DNA of 47,694 nucleotides from Hyphomonas sp. UBA5111 (GCA_002414505.1 DHZF01000160.1:1-47694), one strand, 5' to 3'; shown: positions 25,195-35,183, numbered from the stretch's first letter. The notes: generated by a model from the letters alone, not told the origin. Made by a program: numbers and translations.

Positions 25195-26673
25195 ATGTTT
25201 CCGAAGTCCGAGCGCGCCGCCATCATCGACATCGGGTCAAACTCGGTGCGTCTCGTGATCTATGATGTGCTCGGCACGTCGATCCTTCCGACCTTCAACG
25301 AAAAGGTCATGGCGGGCCTGGGACAAGGTCTCATGCAGACCGGCAGGCTGTCGCCCACTGGGTTCGACTCGGCGCTCAAGGCGCTTGGCCGGTATCGCGC
25401 GATCCTGAGAGCCCTGAATTTGAGACACTACACGGCCGTGGCCACCGCCGCTGTCCGGTCGGCGGAGAATGGTCCGGTATTCATAAATCTGGCCTCAAAG
25501 GCATTGGGACGGCGCGTGACTGTCCTGTCCGGCGAAGATGAGGCCCGCTTGTCAGCTGTGGGCGTGGAAGCGAGCTTCCACGCGCCGCATGGCCTGATTG
25601 GGGATCTCGGCGGCTCCAGTCTCGAATTCAAACAGATCGGCGGCAAGGCCGAACGCGGCGAAAGCCTGATGCTTGGCCCGCTCTCGCTGGTCGAGGGTGA
25701 CATTGATCTGAAAACTCTTCGCAAGACTATCCGGGCCGAACTCAAGACATCAGACGTCCTGGCGCGGTCATCCGGCCGCTTCTATGCGGTCGGCGGCGCG
25801 TGGCGGACGATCGCCAAGCTGAACATGCAATTGGAGAATTATGCTCTCCAGGTGCTGCAGGGTTATCAGTTGTCGAAAACGCAGGTCGACAAGGTCGCCA
25901 AGCTTTGTTTCGACAGCCTGACCAATTCGACCGCGCGCGCCATGCTGGAATCCATCGACAAGCGCCGCGCCAAGCATTTGCCTGTCGCGGCGATGCTTCT
26001 CCAGGAGATTCTGGCCACGGGCCGGCTTGAGGGCGTGACGATCTCTTCCGCCGGGCTTCGTGAAGGTGTCCTGCGAGATGCGCTCGGCGCGCCCGCGCAT
26101 GACCCCTTGATGGATGGCGCGATCGCGTTTGCACGGCTCGACAAGAACCAGATCCTGTTCGGAGAGGCGCTGCACGAATTCATCGCACCAGCTCTGGCGC
26201 CGGAGCCGGACCTGTTCGGATCCCCCGCAGCCGACACGAGAATTGAGAAAGCTGCCTGTATGATGGCAGACAGCGCCGGGCGGTTCCATCCGGATCACCG
26301 CTCCATCATGGCGTATGACCAAGCGTTAAGAGCGCCCTATGTCGGGGTCTCGCATAGTGAGCGCGCGCTGATCGCGTATGCGATTGGCTGTCGGTACGAA
26401 AAGGATTTCAAGCGGCCTGACGAATATGTCGGCCTGACCACGCCGGAGCAGGATGAGCGGGCCCGACAGATTGGCAGCGCCATGCGTCTCGGAGCGGTGT
26501 TCTCCGGACGGTCCGGGCCTATTCTTCAGCGCGCGCGGCTCGTGCGCACACATGACGCGCTGGAATTGCGGGTTTCCAAAGCTGATGCGGCCATGGTGTC
26601 TGATACTGTGGAGCGCCGCCTCTCACAGACGGCCAGCCAGCTCCGGCTGAATCCGGATGTGGTCATCAGCTGA
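25195..26673 (+). CDS. ppx: Exopolyphosphatase (Ppx/GppA family)
   Basis: 492 residues from ATG 25195 (TTG 25192 directly before it is an alternative). The ASKHA fold is shown by IIDIGSNSVRLVIYD at the N-terminus, the central AVATAAVRSAENG and GDLGGSSLEF (second phosphate loop). A C-terminal all-helical half from about residue 310 completes the long Ppx form. It removes phosphate from the ends of polyphosphate chains; related GppA enzymes act on pppGpp, and a dual role cannot be excluded. The gene follows ppk closely and ends 2 bp from the convergent rnd stop. Confidence 0.93.
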   Translation: MFPKSERAAIIDIGSNSVRLVIYDVLGTSILPTFNEKVMAGLGQGLMQTGRLSPTGFDSALKALGRYRAILRALNLRHYTAVATAAVRSAENGPVFINLASKALGRRVTVLSGEDEARLSAVGVEASFHAPHGLIGDLGGSSLEFKQIGGKAERGESLMLGPLSLVEGDIDLKTLRKTIRAELKTSDVLARSSGRFYAVGGAWRTIAKLNMQLENYALQVLQGYQLSKTQVDKVAKLCFDSLTNSTARAMLESIDKRRAKHLPVAAMLLQEILATGRLEGVTISSAGLREGVLRDALGAPAHDPLMDGAIAFARLDKNQILFGEALHEFIAPALAPEPDLFGSPAADTRIEKAACMMADSAGRFHPDHRSIMAYDQALRAPYVGVSHSERALIAYAIGCRYEKDFKRPDEYVGLTTPEQDERARQIGSAMRLGAVFSGRSGPILQRARLVRTHDALELRVSKADAAMVSDTVERRLSQTASQLRLNPDVVIS

Positions 26674-26675
26674 CG

Positions 26676-27842
26676 CTAGACGTCAAACAGACGGACCTGC
26701 CCCCCTTCGAAGGAAACGGCCAGCTTACCATTCAGCAGGGCCTCTGCCCGCTGTCCGAACATGTCATACCGCCAGCCTGACATGGCCGCGATCTCGTCGC
26801 CGGTCTCGCCGCGGGCAATCCGGTCGATGTCGGCGGCATTGGCGATCAGGCGCGGAACCACGTCATTCTCCTCGCTGACATGCTTGAGTAGCACTTTGAG
26901 GAGTTCCGGGGCGCCAGCCGGGATCTGGGCATTCTGTACACGCGGACCGAGTTCGGGGGCGAACTTGTCCGGATTGTCGATTGCATCGGTAACCGCTTCG
27001 AGCAGGCCCTGGCCAAATTTCGACCGGATGAACCCGTTGGGGACCGCGCGCAGCTGGCCAAACTCGCCTTCGGAGCGAGGCTTCTGGCTTGCGATCTCCT
27101 GAATGGCGTCATCCTTCAGGATGCGGCGGCGCGGCTTGTCGAGTTCCTGGGCAAGCGATTCTCGCCAAGCCGCGACAGCTACGACGATGGCCGCATAATC
27201 CTTCTTGGGTTTGCGCAGCTTCAGGCGCTGCCAGGCATTGGCCGGGTCGGTATCGTATTTTGCGGGATCTTCGAGGTCTGCCATCTCCTCGCGCACCCAG
27301 CCGAGGCGGCCACGGGTCTCGAGCTGGTCGCGCATCTTGAGATACGCATCGCGCAGATGGGTCACATCGCCGAGGGCATAGACGAGCTGTTTCTGGCTCA
27401 GCGGGCGGCGTGTCCAGTCGGTGAACTGGCTGGATTTGTCGATCTGCCGCTTCAGTAGGCGCTGGACCAGATTGTCATAAGAGATCGAATCGCCAAGGCC
27501 GAGCGCCATGGCGGCAACTTGCGTGTCGAAGATCGGGCCGGGCGGATGGCCGATCAGGCGATTGAAGATTTCAAGGTCCTGACGGGCCGCATGGAACACC
27601 TTCACCCGATTGTCCGCGGCGATCAGGTCGAGGAAGGGACCAATGTCCAGATCCTCTGCCAAGGGGTCGATAAGGCCTTCCACGCCGGGCGCGGAGGCCT
27701 GGACGAGACAGAGTTCCGGCCAGTATGTGGTCTCCCGATGAAACTCGGTATCGACACAGATAAAGTCGGATTCAGAGAGCTTTCCGCACAGGTCTTCCAG
27801 TGCCGACTGCTCAGTAATGGGAGTCAGGGTGTTGTCAGTCAT
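26676..27842 (-). CDS. rnd: Ribonuclease D
   Basis: 388 residues. The DEDDy exonuclease domain shows [19 protein letters not shown] (Exo I), [14 protein letters not shown] (Exo II) and [16 protein letters not shown] (Exo III with the Tyr). Two HRDC-like regions follow ([19 protein letters not shown] is the first). RNase D trims 3' ends of tRNA precursors. The gene is convergent with ppx and its start is divergent from aspS by about 98 bp; pairing of rnd and aspS is common in alphaproteobacteria. The length and domain order are normal. Confidence 0.95.
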   Translation of the reverse strand: MTDNTLTPITEQSALEDLCGKLSESDFICVDTEFHRETTYWPELCLVQASAPGVEGLIDPLAEDLDIGPFLDLIAADNRVKVFHAARQDLEIFNRLIGHPPGPIFDTQVAAMALGLGDSISYDNLVQRLLKRQIDKSSQFTDWTRRPLSQKQLVYALGDVTHLRDAYLKMRDQLETRGRLGWVREEMADLEDPAKYDTDPANAWQRLKLRKPKKDYAAIVVAVAAWRESLAQELDKPRRRILKDDAIQEIASQKPRSEGEFGQLRAVPNGFIRSKFGQGLLEAVTDAIDNPDKFAPELGPRVQNAQIPAGAPELLKVLLKHVSEENDVVPRLIANAADIDRIARGETGDEIAAMSGWRYDMFGQRAEALLNGKLAVSFEGGQVRLFDV

Positions 27843-27940
27843 CGCGCGCTTGCGTATCGCATCGCCTTGACAATTGCGAGAGCTTGAATGCCTTTCGCGC
27901 TTTTATTTCTGTTGGACCGTATTTCCGGAGAAAGTTTCCG

Positions 27941-29773
27941 ATGCACGCCTATCGCTCCCACACCTGTGGGGAACTTCGCAAGTCCCATGTCGGTGAAACC
28001 GTAAAACTGTCTGGCTGGCTTCACCGTCGCCGCGATCATGGCGGGGTGATGTTCATTGACCTGCGGGATCATTACGGCCTGACGCAGATCGTGTTCAATC
28101 CGGGCTCACCCGGATTCGGCACGGTTGAGCGCCTGCGTGCGGAGAGCGTGATCACGCTTGAAGGCAAGGTCGTGGCCCGCGATGAGAGCCTCGTGAATCC
28201 GAACCTCGCCACGGGTGAGATCGAGGTCGTGGCCGGCGAAGTCACGGTCCAGTCGGAAGCCGCCGAGCTGCCGCTGCCGGTGTTTGGCGAGCCGGACTAT
28301 CCGGAAGAGATCCGCCTGACGCATCGCTATCTCGATCTGCGCCGTGAGACGCTGCACAAGAACATGATCCTGCGTAGCCAGGTGATCGCCAGCCTGCGTC
28401 GGCGCATGCTCGAGCAGGGCTTTACCGAGTACCAGACGCCGATCCTGACGGCTTCGAGCCCGGAAGGCGCGCGCGACTTCCTCGTGCCGAGCCGGATCCA
28501 TCCAGGCGAGTTCTATGCGCTGCCGCAGGCGCCACAGCAGTTCAAGCAGCTGCTGATGGTGTCGGGTTTTGACCGTTACTTCCAGATTGCGCCGTGCTTC
28601 CGCGATGAAGACGCCCGCGCAGATCGCTCGCCAGGTGAGTTCTACCAGCTTGATATCGAAATGAGCTTTGTCACGCAGGAGGATGTGTTCAACGCGATCG
28701 AGCCGGTCATGGCGGGCGTGTTCAGCGAGTTTGCTGACTGGGAAGGCAAGGGCCGCAAAGTGCCGGACGGCGCGTTCCCGCGGATTCCTTATGCTGAAGC
28801 GATGGCGAAGTACGGTTCCGACAAGCCGGACCTGCGCAACCCGATCGAACTGGCGGATGTGTCCGAATTCTTCGAGGACGACAGCAAGACGAGCTTCGGT
28901 ATCTTCGCCAAGATCATTGGCGGCGGTGGACGTGTGATCGCGATTCCGGCGCCGAAGGCCGCTGCGGAGAAATCCCGCAAATTCTTCGACGAACTTGATA
29001 AGTGGGCAAAGAAAGAGATGCAGGCGCCGGGCCTCGGCTATGCCCGCCTCAAGGAGGCCGATGGCGGCGGTGTCGACAGCCAGGATCCGGTCCTGAAGAA
29101 TTTCGAGCCTGCCCATCTGGCAGCGCTTCTGGAGAAGCTCGGCCTTGGCGCCGGGGATGGCATCTTCTTCTCTGCCGGGAAGAAAAGTGACGCCTACAAG
29201 CTCGCTGGCGCGGCCCGCACCAAGGTCGGCGAAGAGCTGGGCCTGATCGAAGATGGCGTCTTCCGGCTCTGTTGGATCATCGATTTCCCGATGTACGAGT
29301 ATGACGAAGACAACAAGAAGGTCGATTTCAGCCACAACCCGTTCTCGATGCCCCAAGGCGGGATGGATGCGTTGCTGGCGGCTGACACGGAAGAGAAACA
29401 GCTCGACCTGAAGGCCTATCAGTATGACATCGTCTGCAACGGTGTGGAGCTGTCATCCGGCGCGATCCGGAACCACAGCCCGCAACTGATGCTGAAGGCA
29501 TTTGAGCTGGCAGGCTATGGCCCCAACGTCGTGGAAGCGGAGTTCGGCGGCATGCTGAACGCGTTCCGTTATGGCGCGCCGCCACATGGCGGGATTGCAC
29601 CGGGTGTCGACCGGATCGTGATGTTGCTGGCAGACGCCGAGAATATTCGCGATGTGACGCTGTTCCCGATGAACCAGCAGGCGCGGGACCTGATGATGCA
29701 GGCGCCAAGCCCGGTGGATGAGAAGCAACTCAAAGAGCTGCACATCCGGCTGGCCCCACAAATCAAGTCTTAA
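27941..29773 (+). CDS. aspS: Aspartyl-tRNA synthetase
   Basis: 610 residues from ATG 27941 ([16 protein letters not shown]), with GGAG about 11 bp upstream. The OB-fold anticodon domain ([21 protein letters not shown]) is followed by the class II core with motif 2 [19 protein letters not shown], a bacterial GAD insertion at about 300-420, and motif 3 [13 protein letters not shown]. Length and the GAD domain mark the bacterial-type enzyme. In many alphaproteobacteria such enzymes are non-discriminating and also charge tRNA-Asn when a GatCAB pathway exists; this cannot be settled here. A clear terminator follows. Confidence 0.97.
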   Translation: MHAYRSHTCGELRKSHVGETVKLSGWLHRRRDHGGVMFIDLRDHYGLTQIVFNPGSPGFGTVERLRAESVITLEGKVVARDESLVNPNLATGEIEVVAGEVTVQSEAAELPLPVFGEPDYPEEIRLTHRYLDLRRETLHKNMILRSQVIASLRRRMLEQGFTEYQTPILTASSPEGARDFLVPSRIHPGEFYALPQAPQQFKQLLMVSGFDRYFQIAPCFRDEDARADRSPGEFYQLDIEMSFVTQEDVFNAIEPVMAGVFSEFADWEGKGRKVPDGAFPRIPYAEAMAKYGSDKPDLRNPIELADVSEFFEDDSKTSFGIFAKIIGGGGRVIAIPAPKAAAEKSRKFFDELDKWAKKEMQAPGLGYARLKEADGGGVDSQDPVLKNFEPAHLAALLEKLGLGAGDGIFFSAGKKSDAYKLAGAARTKVGEELGLIEDGVFRLCWIIDFPMYEYDEDNKKVDFSHNPFSMPQGGMDALLAADTEEKQLDLKAYQYDIVCNGVELSSGAIRNHSPQLMLKAFELAGYGPNVVEAEFGGMLNAFRYGAPPHGGIAPGVDRIVMLLADAENIRDVTLFPMNQQARDLMMQAPSPVDEKQLKELHIRLAPQIKS

Positions 29774-29803
29774 ACAGATCAGATAGTCATCAATGACTTC
29801 AAA

Positions 29804-29832
29804 AGGCGGAGGGCTAAGCTCTCCGCCTATTT
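29804..29832 (+). terminator. Rho-independent terminator of aspS
   Basis: The stem AGGCGGAG/CTCCGCCT (29804-29811 and 29821-29828) is followed by a short T-rich stretch. It can also serve the convergent pentapeptide-repeat gene, as A residues precede it. Confidence 0.8.
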
Positions 29833-29852
29833 CTTTGACCTGTTGGTTGAGT

Positions 29853-30593
29853 TTACTTGCTGGCGATGGCCGCAGGCGCTGTCGCCGTGCCGCAGAGAGG
29901 CAGGGTGAACGTGGCCGGCAGGCTGGTGCTGAGCGAGACGCACGCGCCCTCGAAGTCAGCAAATTCGGCGCCCTGCATACCGGTCAGGTCGGCATCGATG
30001 AACCGCACATCCTTGAAGGAGGCGTTCTGGATCATCGCATTGCGGAGTTGGGCGCCGGTCATGTTCGCGCCATTGAAGATCGCCCCGGTCAGAATGGACT
30101 CATTGAGCCAGGCGCCTGTCATGTTTGCTCCTGACAGATCCGCGGCTTCCATGCGGGAGGCAGTCAGGTCCGCCGAGGCGAAATTGGCGCCCACGAGCAG
30201 GGCGCCCTGAAGGTTGGCCCCGCGAACATTGGCGCTGCGGAAGTCTGCGCCGGTCGCCTGGATGCCCTGCAGGCGTGCGTCAGACAGGCTCGCGCCGGAA
30301 AAGCGGGCCGAGGTCAGGATAGCGCCGCGCATGTCGGCGCTGGTCGCGTCGGCATTCTCGAAATTGGCATTGCTGGCCTGCACGCCGCGCATGAAGGCAT
30401 ATTCCATCTTTGCGCTGGAATAGTTTCCGCCTGCGAGGGACCAGCCTGTCAAATTCTTCCCGGACAGGTCGCACTCGCCGCAGGCACCTGCATAGCCGGG
30501 GGACCATGCCACGGGCTGGCTCTGCGCCTTTGCCGACAGGGGGGCAAAGGACATGGCGGATGCGACAAGTAATGCATATACCAAACGGGTCAT
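29853..30593 (-). CDS. Secreted pentapeptide-repeat protein
   Basis: 246 residues. A signal peptide (MTRLVYALLV, then SFAPLSAKAQS with AKA-Q cleavage) precedes about 30 pentapeptide units of the A(D/N)LXX kind from about residue 45 to 215, for example SNANFENADAT and ADLTASRMEAADLSGANM. These units fold into a right-handed quadrilateral beta-helix. A short CGEC motif lies just after the signal peptide and another Cys pair lies near the C-terminus (CVSL and LCGT), so disulphides are possible in the periplasm. The function of secreted members is unknown; the gyrase-protecting Qnr type is cytoplasmic and does not fit. It is a single gene convergent with aspS. Confidence 0.9.
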   Translation of the reverse strand: MTRLVYALLVASAMSFAPLSAKAQSQPVAWSPGYAGACGECDLSGKNLTGWSLAGGNYSSAKMEYAFMRGVQASNANFENADATSADMRGAILTSARFSGASLSDARLQGIQATGADFRSANVRGANLQGALLVGANFASADLTASRMEAADLSGANMTGAWLNESILTGAIFNGANMTGAQLRNAMIQNASFKDVRFIDADLTGMQGAEFADFEGACVSLSTSLPATFTLPLCGTATAPAAIASK

Positions 30594-30754
30594 GCATTAT
30601 GGATAGCGCCTGATTTTGTTGCTCCAAACTGAACAAACAGTAAGGAGTGTCTAAATCAGCAGAAGTGTTGCAATTCCGCCATGCCTTGGAAAACGGCTAT
30701 TAACCGAAATCAGGCGCAGAAGACCGTCCCTGTTTATTGAAACCGGCACAGTAA

Positions 30755-33010
30755 TCAGGACGGAATTTCACTCGTATCCTGCAATTCCTGTCCGCACGTG
30801 TCGCACTCGGCCTCACCGTCTTCGCTGATCTGGAACACAGTAAAGCTGCCACAATTCGGGCAGGCATCGCTGAGATATTCCGGTGCGTTCAACGAATCCG
30901 ATTCGCTCTCGTCCTCTGACAGCTTTTCTTCGCGTTTCTTGTCGAGGATGACGATATTGTCGGGCAGCTGCCCGCGCGAGAAGCCCCGCGAGATCAACTG
31001 CGCGGCCTCTTCCGTGAATTCGGCCGGCTCGCGCGTCCCGTCGCCGGCGCCCCGGCCAAGGCCGTCATGGGTGACGTCCACTTCGGCCAGGTCGTCCCGT
31101 CCCAGATAGGACACGGCCAATTCGCGGAAGATGTAGTCCAGGATCGAGGTGGCCTTGGTGATCCGGTCATTCCCGGTCACGGCCCCGGCAGGCTCGAACC
31201 GCGTGAACACGAAGGCATCTACGAATTCTTCCAGTGGCACGCCATATTGCAGCCCGATCGATGTCGCGATGGCGAAATTGTTCATCAGGCTCCGGAAGGC
31301 GGCGCCTTCCTTGTGCATGTCGATGAAGATCTCACCGAGCGCGCCATCATCGAACTCACCAGTGTGAAGGTAGACCTTGTGGCCGCCAACGGAGGCCTTC
31401 TGGATGTAACCCTTTCGGCGATCGGGCAGGCGTGTGCGGGCATTCTGGCCTTGGCCGGAGGGCCCGACACCGTGGGAGGATTCGTAAGGCACCTCCGCTT
31501 CAGTCGCCAACTCGTCTGCAAGTTCAAGAATGCGGTCCATCCGTTCGGCCACTTCCTCATTCGCAGGGGCCCGGATACCAACGAGTAGGGCAGAGAGGCC
31601 TGCCGCGATGGCTGTGTCGGCCATGTCGAGGCCGTTGCGGCCGCTGACCCGAATGGTCGTCTGACCTCCAAGCGCATCCGAGCAGGCGGTGGCAAAAGCG
31701 ATTTCAGCCTCGGCACTGACAGACAGATCGAGTCCGCATTGACGGAAGGCATTTGCGGCCACGTCTTCTGCGGTGCCGTTCACGGAGGCTTCGGCGTTCG
31801 CGATGTCCTTTCGGGAGAATCCCATGGCCGAGAGCAGAGCGAGACCGTCCGAATCGAAATTCTCCGGTGCCAGCTTCAGATCTTCGCTGATGATCTCGTC
31901 GCCTAGCACCCAGCGCGAGAAGGCGGCATTCAGCGGCAGGCCTTCACTGAGAGCGCGCGAAACACGGTCCAGCGCCGCTTCCGAGAAGCCGCGATCCCGC
32001 AGGCGATCCGCGCCGAGGGCGGATTCCAGATCATCCCCACCACAATTGGCGACACTGCCCAGGATGGTGGGCAGGGATTCCGGGGCAGTGCGGGAGATGG
32101 CCAACCGGGCGCACCGGGCGAGCGTGGGGCCTTCATCGGAATAGGCCAGAACGGTGCGCACAGGTGCAGCGCCCTCGCTCTCGCAATCCGGCATCAGGTC
32201 TGAAAGATCGGCGGAAGGCAGGATCGCGACCGCGCATGACTTCCGGGACGATGCTCTGCGGGCTTCAAGGCCGAGCACCCCAGCATGGGCCGCTGTCAGC
32301 GATGTACCGGCAGCGCAGGACTTCACCAGGGCACAGAGTGCGGCCGCCACAGCTCGGCCATCGTCGCTGTCATAGGCAAGGCCCAGTGACAGCACTGCCG
32401 CGCCAAGACCGTGAATGACAAGCAGCCCGTCTCCGAGGCTTCTGCCGGCGGCTTCAGCCACCGAGCAAAGGAGATCTGCTTCGAGGCCATCCGGACTGAT
32501 CGCCAGAGACACATCCAGCAGTCGGCAGGCGAGTCGCGCCGGGGCGAGGTCTTCCTGGGCAAGCAGGATTTCCGCGCCCTCCTTGAGCGCCCCCAGGAGC
32601 AGCGCGTCGAATTCCTTGCTGGCGGATTCGGCGCTGAAGACCGCGGTGGGCGGCGGCTGGTTGTTGGCGGCGGCGATTCGCAAGGCATCCGCCGTGCGTA
32701 CGAACCCGTCCGGTTGGCGCAGGGCTTCCTCGAGAATGTCCTGGGGCAGGCCGGAGGCGATGGCTTCGGCGAGTTCGGCATTACGCGGCGCATTGCCGAG
32801 GCGCTCCAGCATCTCGGCGGTGGCGATCTGCGAAGCGCCCAGCAATCCGGCAGAGGCGTAGGCAGACGCGACGTTTCGCAGGGATTCGTCAGTCACCGGC
32901 CGACGTCGCCGCCCGGCGGCGCGGAAGGCTGTGCCAAATTCCATCTCCGGAGAGAGCAGGCTGTCGGCCTCGGCGGCCTCCAATATGGACTCAATCTCAG
33001 CAGTTTTCAT
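30755..33010 (-). CDS. NrdJ-like TSCPD-domain protein lacking the RNR catalytic barrel
   Basis: 751 residues from ATG 33010, which has GGGGAGGG upstream (the frame is open to 33082). The C-terminal third matches the end of adenosylcobalamin-dependent ribonucleotide reductase: [17 protein letters not shown] from about residue 525, [34 protein letters not shown] and [20 protein letters not shown] zinc ribbon (CPNC...CDTC, about 715-740) closes it. A middle part ([22 protein letters not shown]) also recalls NrdJ. The first 470 residues are Ala-rich and I see none of the catalytic features (NPCxE-type loop, B12-binding segments). It may be a regulator, a partner of a split enzyme, or a degenerate paralogue. 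Proteins labelled 'TSCPD domain' exist in related genera, but their function is unknown to me. Confidence 0.85.
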   Translation of the reverse strand: MKTAEIESILEAAEADSLLSPEMEFGTAFRAAGRRRRPVTDESLRNVASAYASAGLLGASQIATAEMLERLGNAPRNAELAEAIASGLPQDILEEALRQPDGFVRTADALRIAAANNQPPPTAVFSAESASKEFDALLLGALKEGAEILLAQEDLAPARLACRLLDVSLAISPDGLEADLLCSVAEAAGRSLGDGLLVIHGLGAAVLSLGLAYDSDDGRAVAAALCALVKSCAAGTSLTAAHAGVLGLEARRASSRKSCAVAILPSADLSDLMPDCESEGAAPVRTVLAYSDEGPTLARCARLAISRTAPESLPTILGSVANCGGDDLESALGADRLRDRGFSEAALDRVSRALSEGLPLNAAFSRWVLGDEIISEDLKLAPENFDSDGLALLSAMGFSRKDIANAEASVNGTAEDVAANAFRQCGLDLSVSAEAEIAFATACSDALGGQTTIRVSGRNGLDMADTAIAAGLSALLVGIRAPANEEVAERMDRILELADELATEAEVPYESSHGVGPSGQGQNARTRLPDRRKGYIQKASVGGHKVYLHTGEFDDGALGEIFIDMHKEGAAFRSLMNNFAIATSIGLQYGVPLEEFVDAFVFTRFEPAGAVTGNDRITKATSILDYIFRELAVSYLGRDDLAEVDVTHDGLGRGAGDGTREPAEFTEEAAQLISRGFSRGQLPDNIVILDKKREEKLSEDESESDSLNAPEYLSDACPNCGSFTVFQISEDGEAECDTCGQELQDTSEIPS

Positions 33011-33024
33011 CAAACCCTCCCCGC

Positions 33025-33040
33025 GAATCATCAGCGAATC
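33025..33040. promoter_or_regulatory. Paired GANTC sites before the NrdJ-like gene
   Basis: Two GAATC sites (33025-33029 and 33036-33040) lie 11 bp apart inside an 8-bp direct repeat GCGAATCA, 15-30 bp upstream of the ATG at 33010. The same kind of pair precedes divK. CcrM methylation and GcrA control are possible; only the motif is seen. Confidence 0.4.
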
Positions 33041-33207
33041 ACTGGATAAAGCGTGACGGTTCCCGCCAGAGGTATCAACCATTTCGGCTTCAAAATTAGC
33101 TGTGCGATCATAAAATCGTGCGTCGCATTGCCTGCGGCTGCCGTATGGATTAACTGCCCGGAAGACGCCATATTACGGCCAACAAGACAGGTCAGGACAT
33201 CCTTACG

Positions 33208-33600
33208 ATGCTGAAACAGATTTTTACCTGGTGGAGCGGCAATACCATCGGTGCGGCTTTTGATATCAAGCGGCGCTCTGGCTATGTCGGGACCGATGAG
33301 TACGGCAACCGCTACTTCGAGGAGCGCAAGCCTTCGCTGGAAGGGCGCAAGCGCCGCTATGTGATGTACAAGGGCCTGGCCGAACCGTCCAAGGTGCCAG
33401 CCGACTGGCATGGCTGGCTGCACCACACGATCGACGAGCCGCCGACCAAGTCGCCGCTTACGCGCCGTGACTGGGAAACCGATCACAAGCCCAACATGAC
33501 GGGCACACCTTACGCCACCAAGCCGAAGGGCAGCCTGTCGACCGGCATGGCCCGCCAGAAGGCCACGGGCGATTACGAGGCATGGACTCCGGATGCGTGA
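33208..33600 (+). CDS. NDUFA12-like complex I accessory subunit
   Basis: 130 residues beginning MLKQIFTWWSGNTIGAAF. This is the alphaproteobacterial homologue of the mitochondrial B17.2 (NDUFA12) subunit of NADH:ubiquinone oxidoreductase. Family marks: VGTDEYGNRYFEER, RRYVMYKG, PSKVPADWHGWLHH and the C-terminal PYATKPKGSLSTG. It is an accessory subunit near the hydrophilic arm, without cofactors, and shared only by alphaproteobacteria and mitochondria among well-known groups. It overlaps the next gene by 8 bp. The nuo operon itself is not in the window. Confidence 0.93.
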   Translation: MLKQIFTWWSGNTIGAAFDIKRRSGYVGTDEYGNRYFEERKPSLEGRKRRYVMYKGLAEPSKVPADWHGWLHHTIDEPPTKSPLTRRDWETDHKPNMTGTPYATKPKGSLSTGMARQKATGDYEAWTPDA

Positions 33601-34117
33601 ATCACTCTTTGAAACCCTGATCGGCGGCGCGGTTGTTGCCGTGGCAGGCACTTTCCTCTGGTTCGCCATCGACCGGGGCGGAGAGACCCAGTCCCAGGGC
33701 GACCAGTATGAGGTCGAGGCGCGGTTCAATAATGTCTCCGGCATCTCGCGTGGGTCTGATGTGCGCATTGCCGGTGTAAAGGCTGGGATCGTCAAAAGCA
33801 TCGAGGGTGACCCGGAGCGATTCGAAGCGGTCGTGACCATCAGCCTGGATGAGAAATGGGCGCTGCCGGAAGATACCGATGCACGCGTTTCAACAGACGG
33901 CCTGCTCGGCGGCGCCTATGTCGCGCTGGAGCCCGGCGGCAGTTTTGACAATATCCCTCAGGATGGGACGGGCGAGATCAAGTATACCCGCGGCAGTGTT
34001 GACCTACTGACCCTGTTTGCGTCGTTCGCGTCCGGCAGCGGCGAAGGATCATCCGATCCTGCGACCGAGCCGGCTGCAACGACTGATGACGGCTATCCGG
34101 ATGAGGACTACCAGTAA
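33593..34117 (+). CDS. mlaD: MlaD-family lipid transport protein
   Basis: 174 residues with one N-terminal membrane segment (LIGGAVVAVAGTFLWFAI, about 9-26) and an MCE/MlaD domain after it: YEVEARFNNVSGISRGSDVRIAGVKAGIV, then VSTDGLLGGAYVALEPGG. MlaD forms a hexamer on the MlaFEDB transporter and binds phospholipids moving between the membranes. The domain is complete but the C-terminal tail is acidic and disordered (from about 145). No mlaF or mlaE is adjacent; the position after NDUFA12 is the usual alphaproteobacterial one. The start overlaps the NDUFA12 end, and the stop overlaps the next start. Confidence 0.9.
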   Translation: MRESLFETLIGGAVVAVAGTFLWFAIDRGGETQSQGDQYEVEARFNNVSGISRGSDVRIAGVKAGIVKSIEGDPERFEAVVTISLDEKWALPEDTDARVSTDGLLGGAYVALEPGGSFDNIPQDGTGEIKYTRGSVDLLTLFASFASGSGEGSSDPATEPAATTDDGYPDEDYQ

Positions 34118-34593
34118 TGCGAACGCTGGTTTCTGCTCTTGCGCTGACCGCCCTTGTGGCAGGCGCCGCCCATGCGGCCACCTTCGTGAAGAAGGATACG
34201 GCAACTCTCCGCGCGCTCGACAAGATCACGGGCCGCTCCACCGACATCAATGTGAAGGTCGGCGAGCCGGTCGTGTTCGGATCGCTCAAGGTGGAATTGC
34301 AGGTCTGCTACCAGACACCCCCGGAAGAGGCGCCTGAAAGCGCCGCCTTCCTGAAGATTGCCTCCACCCAGCCTGTTGCCGTCGAGACGATGGAAGCGGC
34401 CGTAGATGCAGAAGACGTCGAAACGGTCAGTGAAGACAATCCGGAGCTCTTTTCCGGCTGGATGTATGCGTCATCACCCGGGCTCAGCGCTCTGGAGCAT
34501 CCTGTCTATGACATCTGGGTGATCCGTTGCGCGGCGCCTGATCCGGTAAAACTCGCGCCTCGGCCCTCAGAAGACGATCCGGAATTCGAATAG
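34117..34593 (+). CDS. DUF2155 domain-containing periplasmic protein
   Basis: 158 residues with a signal peptide (MRTLVSALAL... AHAA-T cleavage at about 20). The mature part shows the DUF2155 pattern: LRALDKITGRSTDINVKVGEPVVFGSLKV, CYQTPPEEAPESAAFLKI, FSGWMYASSPGLSALEHPVYDIWVIRC. Two Cys residues in the conserved places suggest a disulphide. The family is restricted largely to alphaproteobacteria and has no known function; its constant place between mlaD and aat hints at an envelope role. Residues about 87-105 are an acidic insert (AVDAEDVETVSEDNPE). The last 88 bases are shared, antisense, with the aat gene. Confidence 0.9.
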   Translation: MRTLVSALALTALVAGAAHAATFVKKDTATLRALDKITGRSTDINVKVGEPVVFGSLKVELQVCYQTPPEEAPESAAFLKIASTQPVAVETMEAAVDAEDVETVSEDNPELFSGWMYASSPGLSALEHPVYDIWVIRCAAPDPVKLAPRPSEDDPEFE

Positions 34594-35183
34594 AATTTCG
34601 TCTCGACGTTCAGGGCTTCCTTGAGCAGTTTCTTGAAATCCTGACGCGGGATTTCCACTAGTCCGAACTGTTCCAGGTGCGGATTGTGAAATTGTGCATC
34701 CAGCAGGACGAACTTGTCTTCCAGCAAATGTGCCACCAGATGGACGAGCGCAATTTTGGACGCGTCGGTCGCGCGCGAAAACATGCTTTCACCGAAGAAG
34801 GCACCGCCCAGGGCGACGCCATACAGGCCGCCCACGAGCTCATCGCCCTCCCAGCATTCTATCGAGTGCGCGTATCCTTCGCGATGAAGCGTGCTGTAAA
34901 GATTCAGGATCGGCGAATTGATCCAGGTGCTTTCGCGGCCCTCTGCGCTTTCGGCGCACATCTCCATCACCCGTGTGAACGCCTGATCGACTGTCACGCG
35001 AAAAGGGTCCTGCTTCACTTTGCGAAGCAGGCGCCTGGGCACATGAAATCCTTTGAGCGGAATGATCCCCCGCATGTCCGGATCGACCAGAAACAGATTC
35101 GGATCGTTGCGTGCATCGCCCATCGGAAAAATCCCGCGACGATAGCAGGCGAGCAAGTCAGATGAGCTGAATCGCTGCGACAT
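34506..35183 (-). CDS. aat: Leucyl/phenylalanyl-tRNA-protein transferase
   Basis: 225 residues. Family marks: LLACYRRGIFPMGD at the start, FHVPRRLLR, WINSPILNLYSTLHREGYAHSIECWEGDELVGGLYGVALGGAFFGESMFS and LVHLVAHLLEDKFVLLDAQF. It adds Leu or Phe to proteins with N-terminal Arg or Lys, marking them for ClpS/ClpAP (N-degron pathway). The family domain ends near residue 195; the last about 28 residues are Ser/Gly-rich and are encoded antisense to the DUF2155 gene, an 88-bp overlap. The gene precedes no other in the operon; accC lies upstream with a 78-bp gap. Confidence 0.95.
   Translation of the reverse strand: MSQRFSSSDLLACYRRGIFPMGDARNDPNLFLVDPDMRGIIPLKGFHVPRRLLRKVKQDPFRVTVDQAFTRVMEMCAESAEGRESTWINSPILNLYSTLHREGYAHSIECWEGDELVGGLYGVALGGAFFGESMFSRATDASKIALVHLVAHLLEDKFVLLDAQFHNPHLEQFGLVEIPRQDFKKLLKEALNVETKFYSNSGSSSEGRGASFTGSGAAQRITQMS

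Noticed and set aside
28106..29356. Minus-strand open frame of 416 codons opposite aspS
   Set aside because: Antisense shadow of aspS with no domain.
30694..30710. Terminator after the NrdJ-like gene
   Set aside because: Only a 5-bp stem with one wobble pair followed by four T on the minus strand; too weak to list as a feature.
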